Assembly (NCBI RefSeq): GCF_003479605.1
Contig: NZ_QUHR01000001.1
Location: 434,001-498,000, forward strand
Source of the DNA: Roseburia sp. AF12-17LB
GTDB lineage: Bacteria; Bacillota; Clostridia; Lachnospirales; Lachnospiraceae
Direction: 5' to 3'
Length of the DNA stretch: 64,000 nucleotides
The notes under the pieces were generated by a model. The model did not search any database and had not been told where the DNA came from. It worked only from the letters and a program-made list of their open reading frames with translations. The position numbers and the translations under genes were made by a program. Shown one piece after another: positions 42,800 to 52,170 of the stretch (position 1 is the stretch's first letter; each line of letters opens with the position of its first letter).

Positions 42800-44236
42800 A
42801 TGGCGTTGGGAAAGAACAAAAAAATTGTAAATCTGGTTCAGTCAATCAGTGAGATGAAAGAAGAGAATTATGCTGCAGGTTCACCGGAACTGCAGAATAT
42901 GTATGAGCGAATGAACGCTGGCAGACGTCAGCTTGCACAGGTATATGGGGAAGATATGCAGGCAGTTATGACAATGAGTGCCTTAGGTCTGAAAGTTGAA
43001 CATGATACCGTAAAGATGACAACGGCAGCAGAGGATGTCAATACAGCAACAAAGGCAATCCATGATGCAACAACAGAAACATCCAGTATTGCAGAGGAAG
43101 TAAGAAATGCCCATGAGGGTCTGACCAATACAATTATTGATGTATCAGAGAAAACTACGGATATTTATAAGAAGATAGAGAATGGCCAGGAAGAACTGAC
43201 CGCTATCCGTGATTTATCCAAAGATGCAATCTCAGAATCCACAGAAATGAAGAAGAATATGGATGCATTGATGGATGTTATCAATCATATGAATGAAGTC
43301 ATTGAAGGCATCAATGCAATTTCCGAACAGACCAACCTGCTGGCATTGAACGCATCAATTGAGGCAGCAAGAGCAGGAGAAGCAGGAAAGGGATTTGCCG
43401 TTGTAGCGGAAGAAATCCGTCAGCTGGCAGAGGGAACCAAGCAGTTAACCGGAAATATGGGTGAATTCGTAGAAGGAATCCGCGATGCTTCTGAGAAGAG
43501 TTCTAAGAGTGTGGATGTTGCAATTACATCTCTTGACAATATTGATCAGAAGATTAATGCTGTATGGAATATTAATGACGAGAACAAGAAAAATGTTGGA
43601 ACCATCAGCGAATCGATTGGTTCCCTTGCTGGTATCAGTGAAGAAATCAGCAGCTCCATGAATGTGCTGGAAACCCAGGTGTCCTGTATTGAGGACCAGT
43701 GCAGTAATCTCAGCAATGATGCAGAATTGCTGACCGTTATAAATGGAAATTTAAAAGGTTCGGTAGAACCATTAACCCAGGTTGAAACGGGTATGGATAA
43801 TGTGGCGAAGGTTATAGGAGAAATGAGCCGTGATGCATTTTACCGTATGGATAATGCAGTTTTTGATGCTTATGTACAAAAAGCAATGGAAGCACATAGG
43901 GCATGGCTTGAGACTTTACATACCATGGTAACTGAGAAGAATGTCCTTACGTTACAATTTGATGATACAAAATGCGGCTTTGGTCATTTTTACTATTCCA
44001 TGCATCCGGAAAATCCGGCAATTGCACCGGCCTGGAATGCACTGGCAGAGAAACACAGAAGATTCCATGGATATGGAAAAGAAGTGCAGCAGGCACTGTT
44101 TGATGAGAACGCTGAAAAAGCAGAAGAAATTTATCTGGAAGCAGAGAAATGCTCAAATGAATTACAGAATGATTTTGCTGCAATTTTAAATATTTCTGCA
44201 GGATTATCCCAGAACGGACAGAGTGTGTTTGCATAA
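42800..44236 (+). CDS. Soluble methyl-accepting chemotaxis protein with CZB domain
   Basis: This 478-residue chemoreceptor lacks any membrane segment. Coiled-coil helices (60-180) lead into the highly conserved signalling tip [40 protein letters not shown] near residue 190. The C-terminus is a chemoreceptor zinc-binding (CZB) domain (about 360-460) with [18 protein letters not shown] and HRRFHGYG, giving the His/Cys zinc ligands. CZB receptors sense zinc or hypochlorite in other bacteria. The start follows GGAGG; TTGACA at 42723 may be its -35. It is likely to signal to CheA from the cytoplasm. Confidence 0.92.
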   Translation: MALGKNKKIVNLVQSISEMKEENYAAGSPELQNMYERMNAGRRQLAQVYGEDMQAVMTMSALGLKVEHDTVKMTTAAEDVNTATKAIHDATTETSSIAEEVRNAHEGLTNTIIDVSEKTTDIYKKIENGQEELTAIRDLSKDAISESTEMKKNMDALMDVINHMNEVIEGINAISEQTNLLALNASIEAARAGEAGKGFAVVAEEIRQLAEGTKQLTGNMGEFVEGIRDASEKSSKSVDVAITSLDNIDQKINAVWNINDENKKNVGTISESIGSLAGISEEISSSMNVLETQVSCIEDQCSNLSNDAELLTVINGNLKGSVEPLTQVETGMDNVAKVIGEMSRDAFYRMDNAVFDAYVQKAMEAHRAWLETLHTMVTEKNVLTLQFDDTKCGFGHFYYSMHPENPAIAPAWNALAEKHRRFHGYGKEVQQALFDENAEKAEEIYLEAEKCSNELQNDFAAILNISAGLSQNGQSVFA

Positions 44237-44261
44237 ACAGAAAGTAAGAAAAGGATATTTT

Positions 44262-45512
44262 ATGCCTGAATTTTTTGAAAACAATGAAATGGAAGAAAGA
44301 GTCATCCTGGTTGGCGTAAGCAGCCAGGATGGCGATGATACAGAAGACTCCCTGGATGAATTGGAGGAGCTGGTGAAGACTGCCGGAGCAGTAACGGTGG
44401 GCAGGGTAATCCAGAACCGTCAGACAATACATCCGGGGCTTTATATTGGTAGCGGAAAAGTAGAAGAGCTGCTGGATGAAATTGCATGGACCAATGCAAC
44501 AGGAATTGTCTGCGATGACGAACTAAGCCCGGCACAGCTTCGGAATCTTTCAGATGCCCTGAACGTAAAAGTGATGGACAGAACCTTAATTATCCTTGAT
44601 ATTTTTGCTGCCAGAGCATCTACCAGTGAAGGAAAGATACAGGTGGAACTGGCACAGCTTCGTTACCGCATGAGTCGTCTTTCCGGCATAGGAAAGAGTA
44701 TGTCAAGGCTGGGAGGAGGAATTGGAACGAGAGGTCCGGGAGAGAAAAAGTTAGAGGTAGACCGTCGTCTGATTGCATCAAGAATCAGCCAGCTCAAACG
44801 GGAGTTAGAGGAAGTGAAAAGGCACCGGGAAGTGAATCGTGTGGCAAGACAGCGGAATCATGTTCCGGTGGCAGCGATTGTAGGGTATACCAATGCCGGT
44901 AAATCAACCCTTTTAAATGCTCTGACCGGAGCTGGAATTCTTGCAGAAGATAAACTTTTTGCAACCTTAGACCCGACTACCAGAATGTTAGAACTTCCGG
45001 GAAGCCAGAAGCTTTTGCTTACGGATACGGTAGGGTTTATCCGGAAACTGCCGCATCATCTGATTGATGCCTTCCGTAGTACTTTAGAGGAAGCTAAGTA
45101 TGCAGATTTTATCATTCATGTGGTGGATGCATCCAATCCACAGGCTGCCAAGCAGATGCATATTGTATATGAGACATTGCACCAGTTAGAGGTTACAGAT
45201 AAAAAGATATTGACATTGTTTAATAAGCAGGATGCTATTACAGACCGGGAACCATTGCGGGATGGCAGGGCAGATATTACTTTACGGGTATCTGCAGCAA
45301 GAGGTGATGGACTAGAAGAACTGAAAGACTGCCTCGCCCGGATACTGCGGGAGAACAAGCGCTATCTTGAGACAGTGCTGCCATATGACAAGGGTGGATT
45401 GCTGCAGCAGATAAGAGAAACAGGAGAATTAATAGCAGAAGAATATCTGCCGGAGGGAATCCGTATAGAAGCATATGTACCTCCGGCGCTATTTGAGAAA
45501 ATACATGCATGA
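44262..45512 (+). CDS. hflX: Ribosome-associated GTPase HflX
   Basis: HflX splits stalled or stressed ribosomes. The 416-residue protein has the N-terminal HflX domain (HPGLYIGSGKVEEL, DRTLIILDIFAARASTSEGKIQVELAQLRY, GGGIGTRGPGEKKLEVDRR). The GTPase domain has G1 GYTNAGKSTL near residue 210, G2 TLDPTTR, G3 DTVGFIRKLPHHL and G4 NKQD. The start at 44262 follows AAGGA. It sits 26 nt after the chemoreceptor gene. A promoter for the pyrimidine genes begins just beyond its stop codon. Confidence 0.95.
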   Translation: MPEFFENNEMEERVILVGVSSQDGDDTEDSLDELEELVKTAGAVTVGRVIQNRQTIHPGLYIGSGKVEELLDEIAWTNATGIVCDDELSPAQLRNLSDALNVKVMDRTLIILDIFAARASTSEGKIQVELAQLRYRMSRLSGIGKSMSRLGGGIGTRGPGEKKLEVDRRLIASRISQLKRELEEVKRHREVNRVARQRNHVPVAAIVGYTNAGKSTLLNALTGAGILAEDKLFATLDPTTRMLELPGSQKLLLTDTVGFIRKLPHHLIDAFRSTLEEAKYADFIIHVVDASNPQAAKQMHIVYETLHQLEVTDKKILTLFNKQDAITDREPLRDGRADITLRVSAARGDGLEELKDCLARILRENKRYLETVLPYDKGGLLQQIRETGELIAEEYLPEGIRIEAYVPPALFEKIHA

Positions 45513-45517
45513 GCAGA

Positions 45518-45546
45518 TTGCCCCAGAACTGCTTGTATGCTAAAAT
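45518..45546 (+). promoter_or_regulatory. Promoter of the pyrimidine gene cluster
   Basis: TTGCCC and TAAAAT are spaced by 17 nt with an extended -10 TGC. It lies between hflX and pyrC. The leader to pyrC is too short for a PyrR-type attenuator, and none is visible. Confidence 0.5.
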
Positions 45547-45569
45547 AGGAGCAACAGGAGGTATTCCAC

Positions 45570-46853
45570 ATGACAATCTTAATAAAAGGTGGCCGCATTT
45601 TAGATCCGGCTACGAAAACAGATGATGTAATGGACCTTTTCATAGAAGATGGAGTCATTACCAAAAGAGGGAAAAATATTAAAAAAAAGGCAGAGAAGAC
45701 TATTGATGCCAAAGGACTGTATGTAATGCCGGGACTCGTTGATATGCACGTGCATTTGCGGGATCCAGGATTTACCCATAAGGGCGATGTTGAAACAGAA
45801 ACCCGTTCCGCAGCAAGAGGCGGATATACCACGGTACTTGCAATGCCAAATACCAAGCCGGTGGTAGATAATGCTGATGTGGTACGTTATGTACATCATA
45901 AGGCAGAAAGTGTCGGACTGGTGCATGTATTACAGGTTGGCGCTATAACAAAAGGACAGCAGGGAGAGGAATTAGCTGACATCAAAGAGATGGCGGAGGC
46001 AGGAAGCCCTGCAATCAGTGAAGATGGCAAATCAGTCATGAATTCACTTCTTGCAAGAGATGCCATGCTGGTAGCAAGAGACTGTAACATTCCGGTACTG
46101 TCACATTGCGAAGATAAGAATCTGGTTGGCTCCGGCGTGGTCAACGAGGATGAGAATGCAAAACGGTGGGGACTGGCTGGAATTACCAATTCCGTAGAAG
46201 ATATCATGATTGCAAGAAATATCCTGTTATCCAAAGATACCGGTGCACACCTGCATCTTTGCCACTGCTCCACAAAGAACAGTGTAAACATGGTAAAATA
46301 TGCCAAGTTAGAGCATATTCCGGTATCCGCAGAGGTATGTCCGCATCATTTCACACTGACATCAGATGATATGGTAGAGGGAGATACCAATTATAAGATG
46401 AATCCGCCACTTCGCCGTAAAGAGGATGTGGAGGCATTGAAAAAGGGACTTTCCGACGGAACCATGGAAGTCATTTCTACAGACCATGCACCGCATACAG
46501 CAGATGAAAAAAATAACAGCATGGTAAAGGCTCCATTCGGAATTGTTGGAATGGAAACTGCAGCAGCACTGACTTATACAGAACTTGTGCTGGGGGGATA
46601 CTTAACACCGATGCAGATGGTAGAGAAGATGAGCTATAACCCGGCACAGATTCTTCATTTGAAGAAAGGAACTTTGGAAGAGGGAAGTATGGCAGATGTC
46701 ATGCTTTTTGATCCGGAATGCACTTATGCCATTGATAAGAACAAGTTCTGGTCGAAAGCAAAGAATACACCATTCCACGGCAGAAAAGTAACTGGTAAAG
46801 TAATGATGACTATCTGTGAAGGCAGAATTGTATATGATGCAGCAGAAGAATAA
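45570..46853 (+). CDS. pyrC: Dihydroorotase
   Basis: This zinc amidohydrolase cyclises carbamoyl-aspartate to dihydroorotate. The 427 residues are of the long, class I type. The metal-binding DMHVHLRDPGF is near residue 58, followed by the SHCEDKNL and HLCHCSTKNSV histidine sites, and the catalytic TDHAPHTADEK near 305. The ATG follows AGGAGG. It opens pyrC-pyrF-pyrK-pyrD with gaps of 0-21 nt, so the four are one operon. No carA/carB or pyrB gene lies here. Confidence 0.96.
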   Translation: MTILIKGGRILDPATKTDDVMDLFIEDGVITKRGKNIKKKAEKTIDAKGLYVMPGLVDMHVHLRDPGFTHKGDVETETRSAARGGYTTVLAMPNTKPVVDNADVVRYVHHKAESVGLVHVLQVGAITKGQQGEELADIKEMAEAGSPAISEDGKSVMNSLLARDAMLVARDCNIPVLSHCEDKNLVGSGVVNEDENAKRWGLAGITNSVEDIMIARNILLSKDTGAHLHLCHCSTKNSVNMVKYAKLEHIPVSAEVCPHHFTLTSDDMVEGDTNYKMNPPLRRKEDVEALKKGLSDGTMEVISTDHAPHTADEKNNSMVKAPFGIVGMETAAALTYTELVLGGYLTPMQMVEKMSYNPAQILHLKKGTLEEGSMADVMLFDPECTYAIDKNKFWSKAKNTPFHGRKVTGKVMMTICEGRIVYDAAEE

Positions 46854-46874
46854 GAAAAAGAAAGGCTTAAAGAT

Positions 46875-47801
46875 ATGATTAACAAATTAATTAAAAAAAT
46901 CGAGAAAACCCATGCACCAATCGTTGTCGGCTTAGACCCGATGTTAGATTATGTTCCGGAACATATTAAGGCAGCAGCATTTAAGGAGCATGGTGAGACT
47001 TTAGAGGGTGCAGCAGAAGCAATCTGGCAGTTTAACAAAGCAATTGTAGATGCCACTTATGATCTGATTCCTGCTGTAAAACCACAGATTGCCATGTATG
47101 AGCAGTTTGGAACAGAGGGTGTGAAAGCATATCAGAAGACAGTAGATTACTGCCACTCCAAAGACCTTGTGGTAATTGGAGATGTAAAACGTGGCGATAT
47201 CGGTTCTACATCCGCAGCTTATGCAGTGGGACATCTTGGTAAAGTCCAGGTGGGAAGCAAAAAGCTTTCTGCTTTTGATGAAGACTTTGCAACCGTTAAT
47301 CCATATCTGGGTTCAGACGGAATCAAGCCTTTCCTGGAAGTATGTAAAGAAGAGAAAAAAGGTATCTTCATTTTAGTTAAGACCAGCAATCCATCCAGTG
47401 GAGAATTCCAGGACAGATTAATTGATGGCAGACCACTGTATGAATATGTCGGTGAAAAGGTAGCGCAGTGGGGCGAAGAAGTCATGGGAGATAACTACAG
47501 CTATGTGGGAGCAGTAGTAGGAGCAACCTATCCGGAGATCGGAAAAGTCCTTCGTAAAGTAATGCCAAAGAGCTTTATCCTGGTTCCGGGATACGGTGCC
47601 CAGGGTGGAAAAGGAGCGGACTTAGTACATTACTTCGACGAAAACGGACTGGGTGCAATTGTCAATTCATCCCGTGGAATCATTGCCGCATATAAGCAGG
47701 AAGCATATGCATCTTTTGGAGCAGAACATTTTGCAGATGCATCCAGAGCAGCAGTAGAGGCAATGATAAAAGATATCGATGGAGCTTTACAGGCAAGATA
47801 G
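46875..47801 (+). CDS. pyrF: Orotidine 5'-phosphate decarboxylase
   Basis: This enzyme converts OMP to UMP, the last step of de novo UMP synthesis. The 308 residues are of the longer type 2 form, with VVGLDPMLDYVP near residue 17, the catalytic VVIGDVKRGDIGSTSAAYA near residue 100, VNPYLGSDGIKPFL, FILVKTSNPSSGEFQD and PGYGAQGGKGADL near residue 238. It lies in the pyrC operon, 21 nt after pyrC and 9 nt before pyrK. Confidence 0.95.
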   Translation: MINKLIKKIEKTHAPIVVGLDPMLDYVPEHIKAAAFKEHGETLEGAAEAIWQFNKAIVDATYDLIPAVKPQIAMYEQFGTEGVKAYQKTVDYCHSKDLVVIGDVKRGDIGSTSAAYAVGHLGKVQVGSKKLSAFDEDFATVNPYLGSDGIKPFLEVCKEEKKGIFILVKTSNPSSGEFQDRLIDGRPLYEYVGEKVAQWGEEVMGDNYSYVGAVVGATYPEIGKVLRKVMPKSFILVPGYGAQGGKGADLVHYFDENGLGAIVNSSRGIIAAYKQEAYASFGAEHFADASRAAVEAMIKDIDGALQAR

Positions 47802-47810
47802 GAGAAGAAG

Positions 47811-48578
47811 ATGGCAGAGAAGTTTAAGGAACAGGCGATTATTATCCGCCAGGAAGAAATTGCGGATGACATTTACAGTATGTGGCTGCGTACGGAAGAG
47901 ATTGCAGCACATGCAAAAGCAGGTCAGTTTGTATCTGTATATTGTAATGAAGGAAGCAGACTGCTTCCAAGACCAATCAGTATCTGTGAAATTGATAAAA
48001 AGGATAATGCCATCCGTCTGGTATACCGTAAAGTTGGAAAGGGAACAGAAGAGTTTTCCGGTATGCATACCGGCGGAATTCTTAATATAACAGGACCGCT
48101 GGGAAATGGATTTCCGAAGAAAGAAAAGAAAGCGTTCTTAATTGGTGGTGGAATTGGTATTCCACCAATGTTAGAGCTGGCAAAAGAATTGGACTGTGAA
48201 AAGCAGATGGTACTTGGTTTCCGGGATGAGCTTTTCCTGATGGATGAATTCCGTGAAGAAGGAGAAGTCTATGTGGCAACTGAGGACGGAAGTGCCGGGA
48301 CAGAAGGAAATGTATTGGATGCCATCCGTGAAAATGGGCTGACAGCAGATATTATCTATGCCTGCGGACCAAAGCCGATGCTGGCAGCTATTAAGGAATA
48401 TGCAAAAGAGAAACAGATTGAGTGCTGGATTTCCATGGAAGAACGTATGGCTTGTGGAATCGGAGCCTGCTTAGCCTGCGTGTGCCAGTCTAAGGACAAG
48501 GACGAACATTCCAATGTCAATAATAAACGTGTATGTAAAGAAGGACCGGTTTTCCGGGCTGAGGAGGTGGAACTTTAA
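47811..48578 (+). CDS. pyrK: Dihydroorotate dehydrogenase electron-transfer subunit
   Basis: PyrK carries FAD and a 2Fe-2S cluster and passes electrons from dihydroorotate to NAD+. The 255 residues show the FAD site PRPISICEIDKKDN near residue 45, the NAD-binding GGGIGIPPMLELAKEL near residue 108 and CGPKPMLAAIKEYA. The C-terminal cluster ligands are in MACGIGACLACVCQS and VCKEGPVF. The stop and the pyrD start share one base (TAATG), which ensures coupled synthesis of the heterotetramer. Confidence 0.95.
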   Translation: MAEKFKEQAIIIRQEEIADDIYSMWLRTEEIAAHAKAGQFVSVYCNEGSRLLPRPISICEIDKKDNAIRLVYRKVGKGTEEFSGMHTGGILNITGPLGNGFPKKEKKAFLIGGGIGIPPMLELAKELDCEKQMVLGFRDELFLMDEFREEGEVYVATEDGSAGTEGNVLDAIRENGLTADIIYACGPKPMLAAIKEYAKEKQIECWISMEERMACGIGACLACVCQSKDKDEHSNVNNKRVCKEGPVFRAEEVEL

Positions 48579-49483
48579 TGAATACAAGAGTGAATCTGGC
48601 AGGAGTATTATTGAAGAACCCGATTATGACAGCATCCGGAACCTTTGGCTCCGGTCAGGAATACAGTGAATTTGTAGATTTGAATAAACTGGGTGCAGTA
48701 GTGACGAAAGGTGTTGCCAATGTACCATGGCCGGGGAATCCGACCCCTCGTGTGGCAGAGGTGTATGGTGGAATGTTAAATGCTATCGGTTTACAGAATC
48801 CTGGTATTGATGTATTTGTACAGCGTGATATTCCGTTTCTTACCCACTATGACACACGCATTATTGTAAATGTATGTGGTAAAACAACCTCCGATTATAT
48901 AGAAGTTGTGGAAAGACTCTCCGATCAGCCGGTAGATATGCTGGAAATCAATATTTCCTGTCCAAATGTCAAAGAAGGCGGTATTGCCTTTGGACAGAAT
49001 GCAGCTTCTGTAGAAGAAATTACAAAAGAAGTGAAAAAATATGCAAGACAGCCGGTTATTATGAAATTGAGCCCGAATGTAACGGATATTACAGAGATGG
49101 CAAAAGCGGCAGAAGCAGGCGGAGCAGATGTAATTTCCCTGATTAATACACTGACTGGAATGAAGATTGATGTAAACCGCAGAAAATTTGCTTTGGCAAA
49201 CAGAACTGGTGGGATGTCCGGACCGGCAGTGCATCCAATTGCAGTGCGTATGGTATATCAGGCAGCTCAGGCAGTGAATATTCCGATTATCGGAATGGGA
49301 GGTGTACAGAGCACGGAAGATGCATTGGAACTGATACTGGCAGGAGCAACCGCAGTATCTGTGGGAACTGCAAACTTTACCAATCCTACCGCAACGATTG
49401 ATATTATCAATGGTATACAGGATTATATGGAAAATAATGGAGTTGAAGATATCAATGAACTGATTGGTGCAGTCACTGATTAA
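48578..49483 (+). CDS. pyrD: Dihydroorotate dehydrogenase, catalytic subunit (class 1B)
   Basis: This FMN subunit oxidises dihydroorotate to orotate. The 301 residues are a TIM barrel with NPIMTASGTFGSGQEY near residue 14, the catalytic-loop cysteine in INISCPNVKEGG near residue 128, VMKLSPNVTDI, TGGMSGPAVHPIAVRM and IGMGGVQSTEDALE. PyrK upstream makes this the NAD-linked 1B type. The stop codon at 49481-49483 is followed after 1 nt by the first paired base of Family 1 copy C, so the palindrome sits directly against the gene. Confidence 0.96.
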   Translation: MNTRVNLAGVLLKNPIMTASGTFGSGQEYSEFVDLNKLGAVVTKGVANVPWPGNPTPRVAEVYGGMLNAIGLQNPGIDVFVQRDIPFLTHYDTRIIVNVCGKTTSDYIEVVERLSDQPVDMLEINISCPNVKEGGIAFGQNAASVEEITKEVKKYARQPVIMKLSPNVTDITEMAKAAEAGGADVISLINTLTGMKIDVNRRKFALANRTGGMSGPAVHPIAVRMVYQAAQAVNIPIIGMGGVQSTEDALELILAGATAVSVGTANFTNPTATIDIINGIQDYMENNGVEDINELIGAVTD

Positions 49484-49484
49484 T

Positions 49485-49996
49485 GGGACTGTTTTTGATG
49501 CTGCCGGAAGAATATCACGGGATTCACAGGGGATTATCTTTTGCTACGAAATACCGCAGTTCTAAAATGCGTGTTTTTCTTTTTGTTATGAAAACAGTCT
49601 TTCCAATGTTTGTCAGAATATCGACACAGTTCGCCGAAACACAGATGCTTGATAAGGGCTGTTAGGGGCACTGGGAATTTCGTCTGGCAACAGGCAACGC
49701 TGGTACAGGGATGTACCAGCGAGGCACAATTGAACATGGATGTGAATTTGTGCCGGTTGCCAGACAAAAAGCAACGCATACCGAAATCCCCTGTGCCCCT
49801 TGCAGGCATTATGTGGCATCTGTACCCGGCGGACAGCGTCGATATTCAGCCAAAGCAACCGGAAAGACAGTTTATAATCAAGAAAAACACGCATTATAAG
49901 AACTGTTGGCATTTCATACCGGATAAAGATAAATCTCCTGTAATCCCGTGATATTATTGGGGCAATCATCTTTTTGTCCCCTTTCGCAACCGCCTA
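49485..49996 (+). repeat. Family 1 giant palindromic repeat, copy C
   Basis: The palindrome runs from GGGAC at 49485 to GTCCC at 49980. The right side continues through CTTTCGCAACCGCC, homologous to the end of copy B, but the matching left end is absent because pyrD occupies that place. Paired blocks include AATATCACGGGATT with the complement of AATCCCGTGATATT, GAAATACC/GGCATTTC, AGTTCTAAAATGCGTG with CACGCATTATAAGAACT, and GAATATCGAC/GTCGATATTC. The core at 49684-49763 is almost identical to copy B, including the invariant loop at 49731-49747. It separates pyrD from the GGDEF gene. Confidence 0.92.
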
Positions 49997-50028
49997 AAGG
50001 AATGTAATTGCCAGAAAGGATAGAAACA

Positions 50029-51363
50029 GTGGAAAAGATTTGGAATTTCTTTGAAAATCTTGATGAACTTGTATATGTCTCAGATGTTGATACATATGAG
50101 CTTGTGTATATGAACCGGAAAACACGGGAAAACTTTGGATTTCAGACCCAGGAGGAAATAAAAGGAAAGAAATGTTATGAGGTGATGCAGCATAATGCCG
50201 CCCCTTGTAGTATGTGCAATAATCAGGAACTGGTAGAAGGTGAGTTTAAAGAATGGAAGTATTATAATCCGGTTCTTGGCAAACATCTGTTGTTGAAGGA
50301 TACTATGCTGGAACAGGATGGTCGACGTTACCGGGTAGAAATTGCACTGGATGTCAGCAACGAAGAAAAACAGGGAAGTCTGATTCAAAACTATGAAAAT
50401 ATGGAGGCTATTATAAATGAGGGCATAAGAATTTCGTTAAATGCCCCTACATCAGAACAGTCGCTGGAAATTATCCTGGAATATCTTGGAAAGGCATTGA
50501 ATGGAGAACGTACCTATATTTTTGAAAAAAACTTATTGGGAAATGACGATAACACCTATGAATGGGTAGCGAATGGTATCAGGCCTGAGAAAGATAATTT
50601 GCAGAATGTTCCGGCTGAAGTATGCGAGAACTGGTACCGCAATTTTAGGGAAGGCAAAAATATTATCATTGGTAATCTGGAAAATATACGTGAGAGTGAT
50701 CCACTGCAGTATGAGAATCTGAAACAACAGAATATTTCAACGCTGGTAGTAGTTCCACTGTATGAAGGTCAGAAAATCATCGGTTTTTATGGAGTTGATA
50801 ATCCTCCCGAAAAAATGTTGGATTATACTTCTAATATGCTTCAGATTATGGGATATTTTATTGTCTCCAGCATCAGAAGGCGTAATCTGGTGCGGGAATT
50901 GGAACGGATGAGCTATAGTGACCAGCTTACGAAACTTGGAAACCGGTTCGCCATGGAACAGTATGTTACAGATGCATCAGGGACTTCATGCTTTGGTGTG
51001 GTGTATTGCGATATTACAGGACTGAAAAGGGTAAATGATACTTTAGGTCATCAGGCAGGTGACCAGCTCATTCTGCGTGCCGGCGAATTACTCCGTGAGG
51101 AATTTTCAGACTATGGACTGTTCCGTATTGGAGGGGATGAACTTCTGGCACTGTGTGCAGGTATCGGAGAAGAGGAACTGAAGCAGCGGATAGAACGTAT
51201 GAAGGCTGGCATGAAGAAAAAGGATGTAGTAATGGCAGTCGGATCAGTATGGCAGGAAAGCTGGGAGCGTGGATTTGACCTCTTGCTGATGGAAGCTGAA
51301 CGCAGAATGTATCAGGAAAAAGCAGCTTATTATAATAATGCAGGTATAGACCGGCGCCATTAA
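50029..51363 (+). CDS. PAS-GAF-GGDEF sensor protein (putative diguanylate cyclase)
   Basis: This 444-residue soluble protein has an N-terminal PAS-like domain (about 5-115, with VYVSDVDTYELVYMNRKTRENFG and a CxxCYEV/CSMC cysteine-bearing region), a GAF-like domain (about 125-275) and a C-terminal GGDEF domain (about 290-440). The last has CDITGLKRVNDTLGHQAGDQLI and RIGGDELLAL; the signature loop is GGDEL rather than GGDEF, probably still active. I preferred GTG 50029 (AAAGGA, 8 nt) to TTG 50008 (AAAGGA, 6 nt). It lies between pyrD and pyrE, separated from pyrD by the palindrome. Confidence 0.85.
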   Translation: MEKIWNFFENLDELVYVSDVDTYELVYMNRKTRENFGFQTQEEIKGKKCYEVMQHNAAPCSMCNNQELVEGEFKEWKYYNPVLGKHLLLKDTMLEQDGRRYRVEIALDVSNEEKQGSLIQNYENMEAIINEGIRISLNAPTSEQSLEIILEYLGKALNGERTYIFEKNLLGNDDNTYEWVANGIRPEKDNLQNVPAEVCENWYRNFREGKNIIIGNLENIRESDPLQYENLKQQNISTLVVVPLYEGQKIIGFYGVDNPPEKMLDYTSNMLQIMGYFIVSSIRRRNLVRELERMSYSDQLTKLGNRFAMEQYVTDASGTSCFGVVYCDITGLKRVNDTLGHQAGDQLILRAGELLREEFSDYGLFRIGGDELLALCAGIGEEELKQRIERMKAGMKKKDVVMAVGSVWQESWERGFDLLLMEAERRMYQEKAAYYNNAGIDRRH

Positions 51364-51373
51364 GAAAAATGCA

Positions 51374-51402
51374 TTGAGGTTTTCAGGGAAGTATGGTAGC
51401 AT
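51374..51402 (+). promoter_or_regulatory. Promoter for pyrE
   Basis: TTGAGG and TAGCAT are spaced by 17 nt with an extended -10 TGG, 63 nt before the pyrE ATG. It would allow pyrE to be expressed apart from the GGDEF gene. Confidence 0.45.
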
Positions 51403-51464
51403 AAAAAATTAGGTAAAAGAAAAAAGTGATATTTCACTGTTGACATATTCAGGAGGTTTCATAC

Positions 51465-52142
51465 ATGGAAGCATATAAGAAAGAGTTTATTGAATTTATG
51501 GTGGAGAGTGAGGTTTTGAAATTTGGTGACTTCACATTAAAGAGTGGAAGAAAGTCTCCATTCTTTATGAATGCAGGTGCATATGTAACCGGTTCACAGT
51601 TATCCCGCCTTGGAGAATATTATGCAAAAGCAATTCACAACCACTATGGTACCGATTTTGATGTGCTGTTTGGACCGGCATATAAGGGAATTCCGCTTTC
51701 TGTTGCAACAACAATCGCATTCAGCCGTCTTTATGGCAAAGAGATTCGTTACTGTTCTAACCGTAAAGAAGTAAAAGACCATGGCGATACCGGAATTTTG
51801 CTTGGAAGCAAAATCAAAGATGGTGACCGTGTTGTTATTATTGAGGATGTAACGACATCCGGAAAATCTATTCAGGAGACATTCCCAATCATTCAGGCAC
51901 AGGGAGATGTAACCATTCTTGGACTGATGGTATCCTTAAACCGTATGGAAAAAGGACTTGAGACAGACAAATGCGCATTGGATGAGATTCAGGAGAAATA
52001 TGGTTTTCCTGCAAATGCAATTGTCAGCATGGCAGATGTGGTAGAGTGTTTATACAACCGTCCTTGTCAGGGCAGGCTTATCATTGATGATAAGATGAAA
52101 GAAGCAATTGATAAATATTATGAGCAGTATGGGGCAAAATAA
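51465..52142 (+). CDS. pyrE: Orotate phosphoribosyltransferase
   Basis: This enzyme joins orotate to PRPP to form OMP. The 225 residues are of the longer type, with FTLKSGRKSPFFMNAGAYVTG near residue 22, FGPAYKGIPLS near residue 68, the dimer-loop CSNRKEVKDHGDTG and the PRPP motif VVIIEDVTTSGKSI near residue 123. The ATG follows AGGAGG. It completes the local pyrimidine set (pyrC, F, K, D, E). Confidence 0.96.
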   Translation: MEAYKKEFIEFMVESEVLKFGDFTLKSGRKSPFFMNAGAYVTGSQLSRLGEYYAKAIHNHYGTDFDVLFGPAYKGIPLSVATTIAFSRLYGKEIRYCSNRKEVKDHGDTGILLGSKIKDGDRVVIIEDVTTSGKSIQETFPIIQAQGDVTILGLMVSLNRMEKGLETDKCALDEIQEKYGFPANAIVSMADVVECLYNRPCQGRLIIDDKMKEAIDKYYEQYGAK

Positions 52143-52170
52143 ACAGCAAAAATGAAATGGGGAAAAGGAA

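Noticed and set aside
45513..45569. PyrR-type attenuator before pyrC.
   Set aside because: The gap is 57 nt and holds a promoter and AGGAGG. No terminator/antiterminator or PyrR-binding loop fits.
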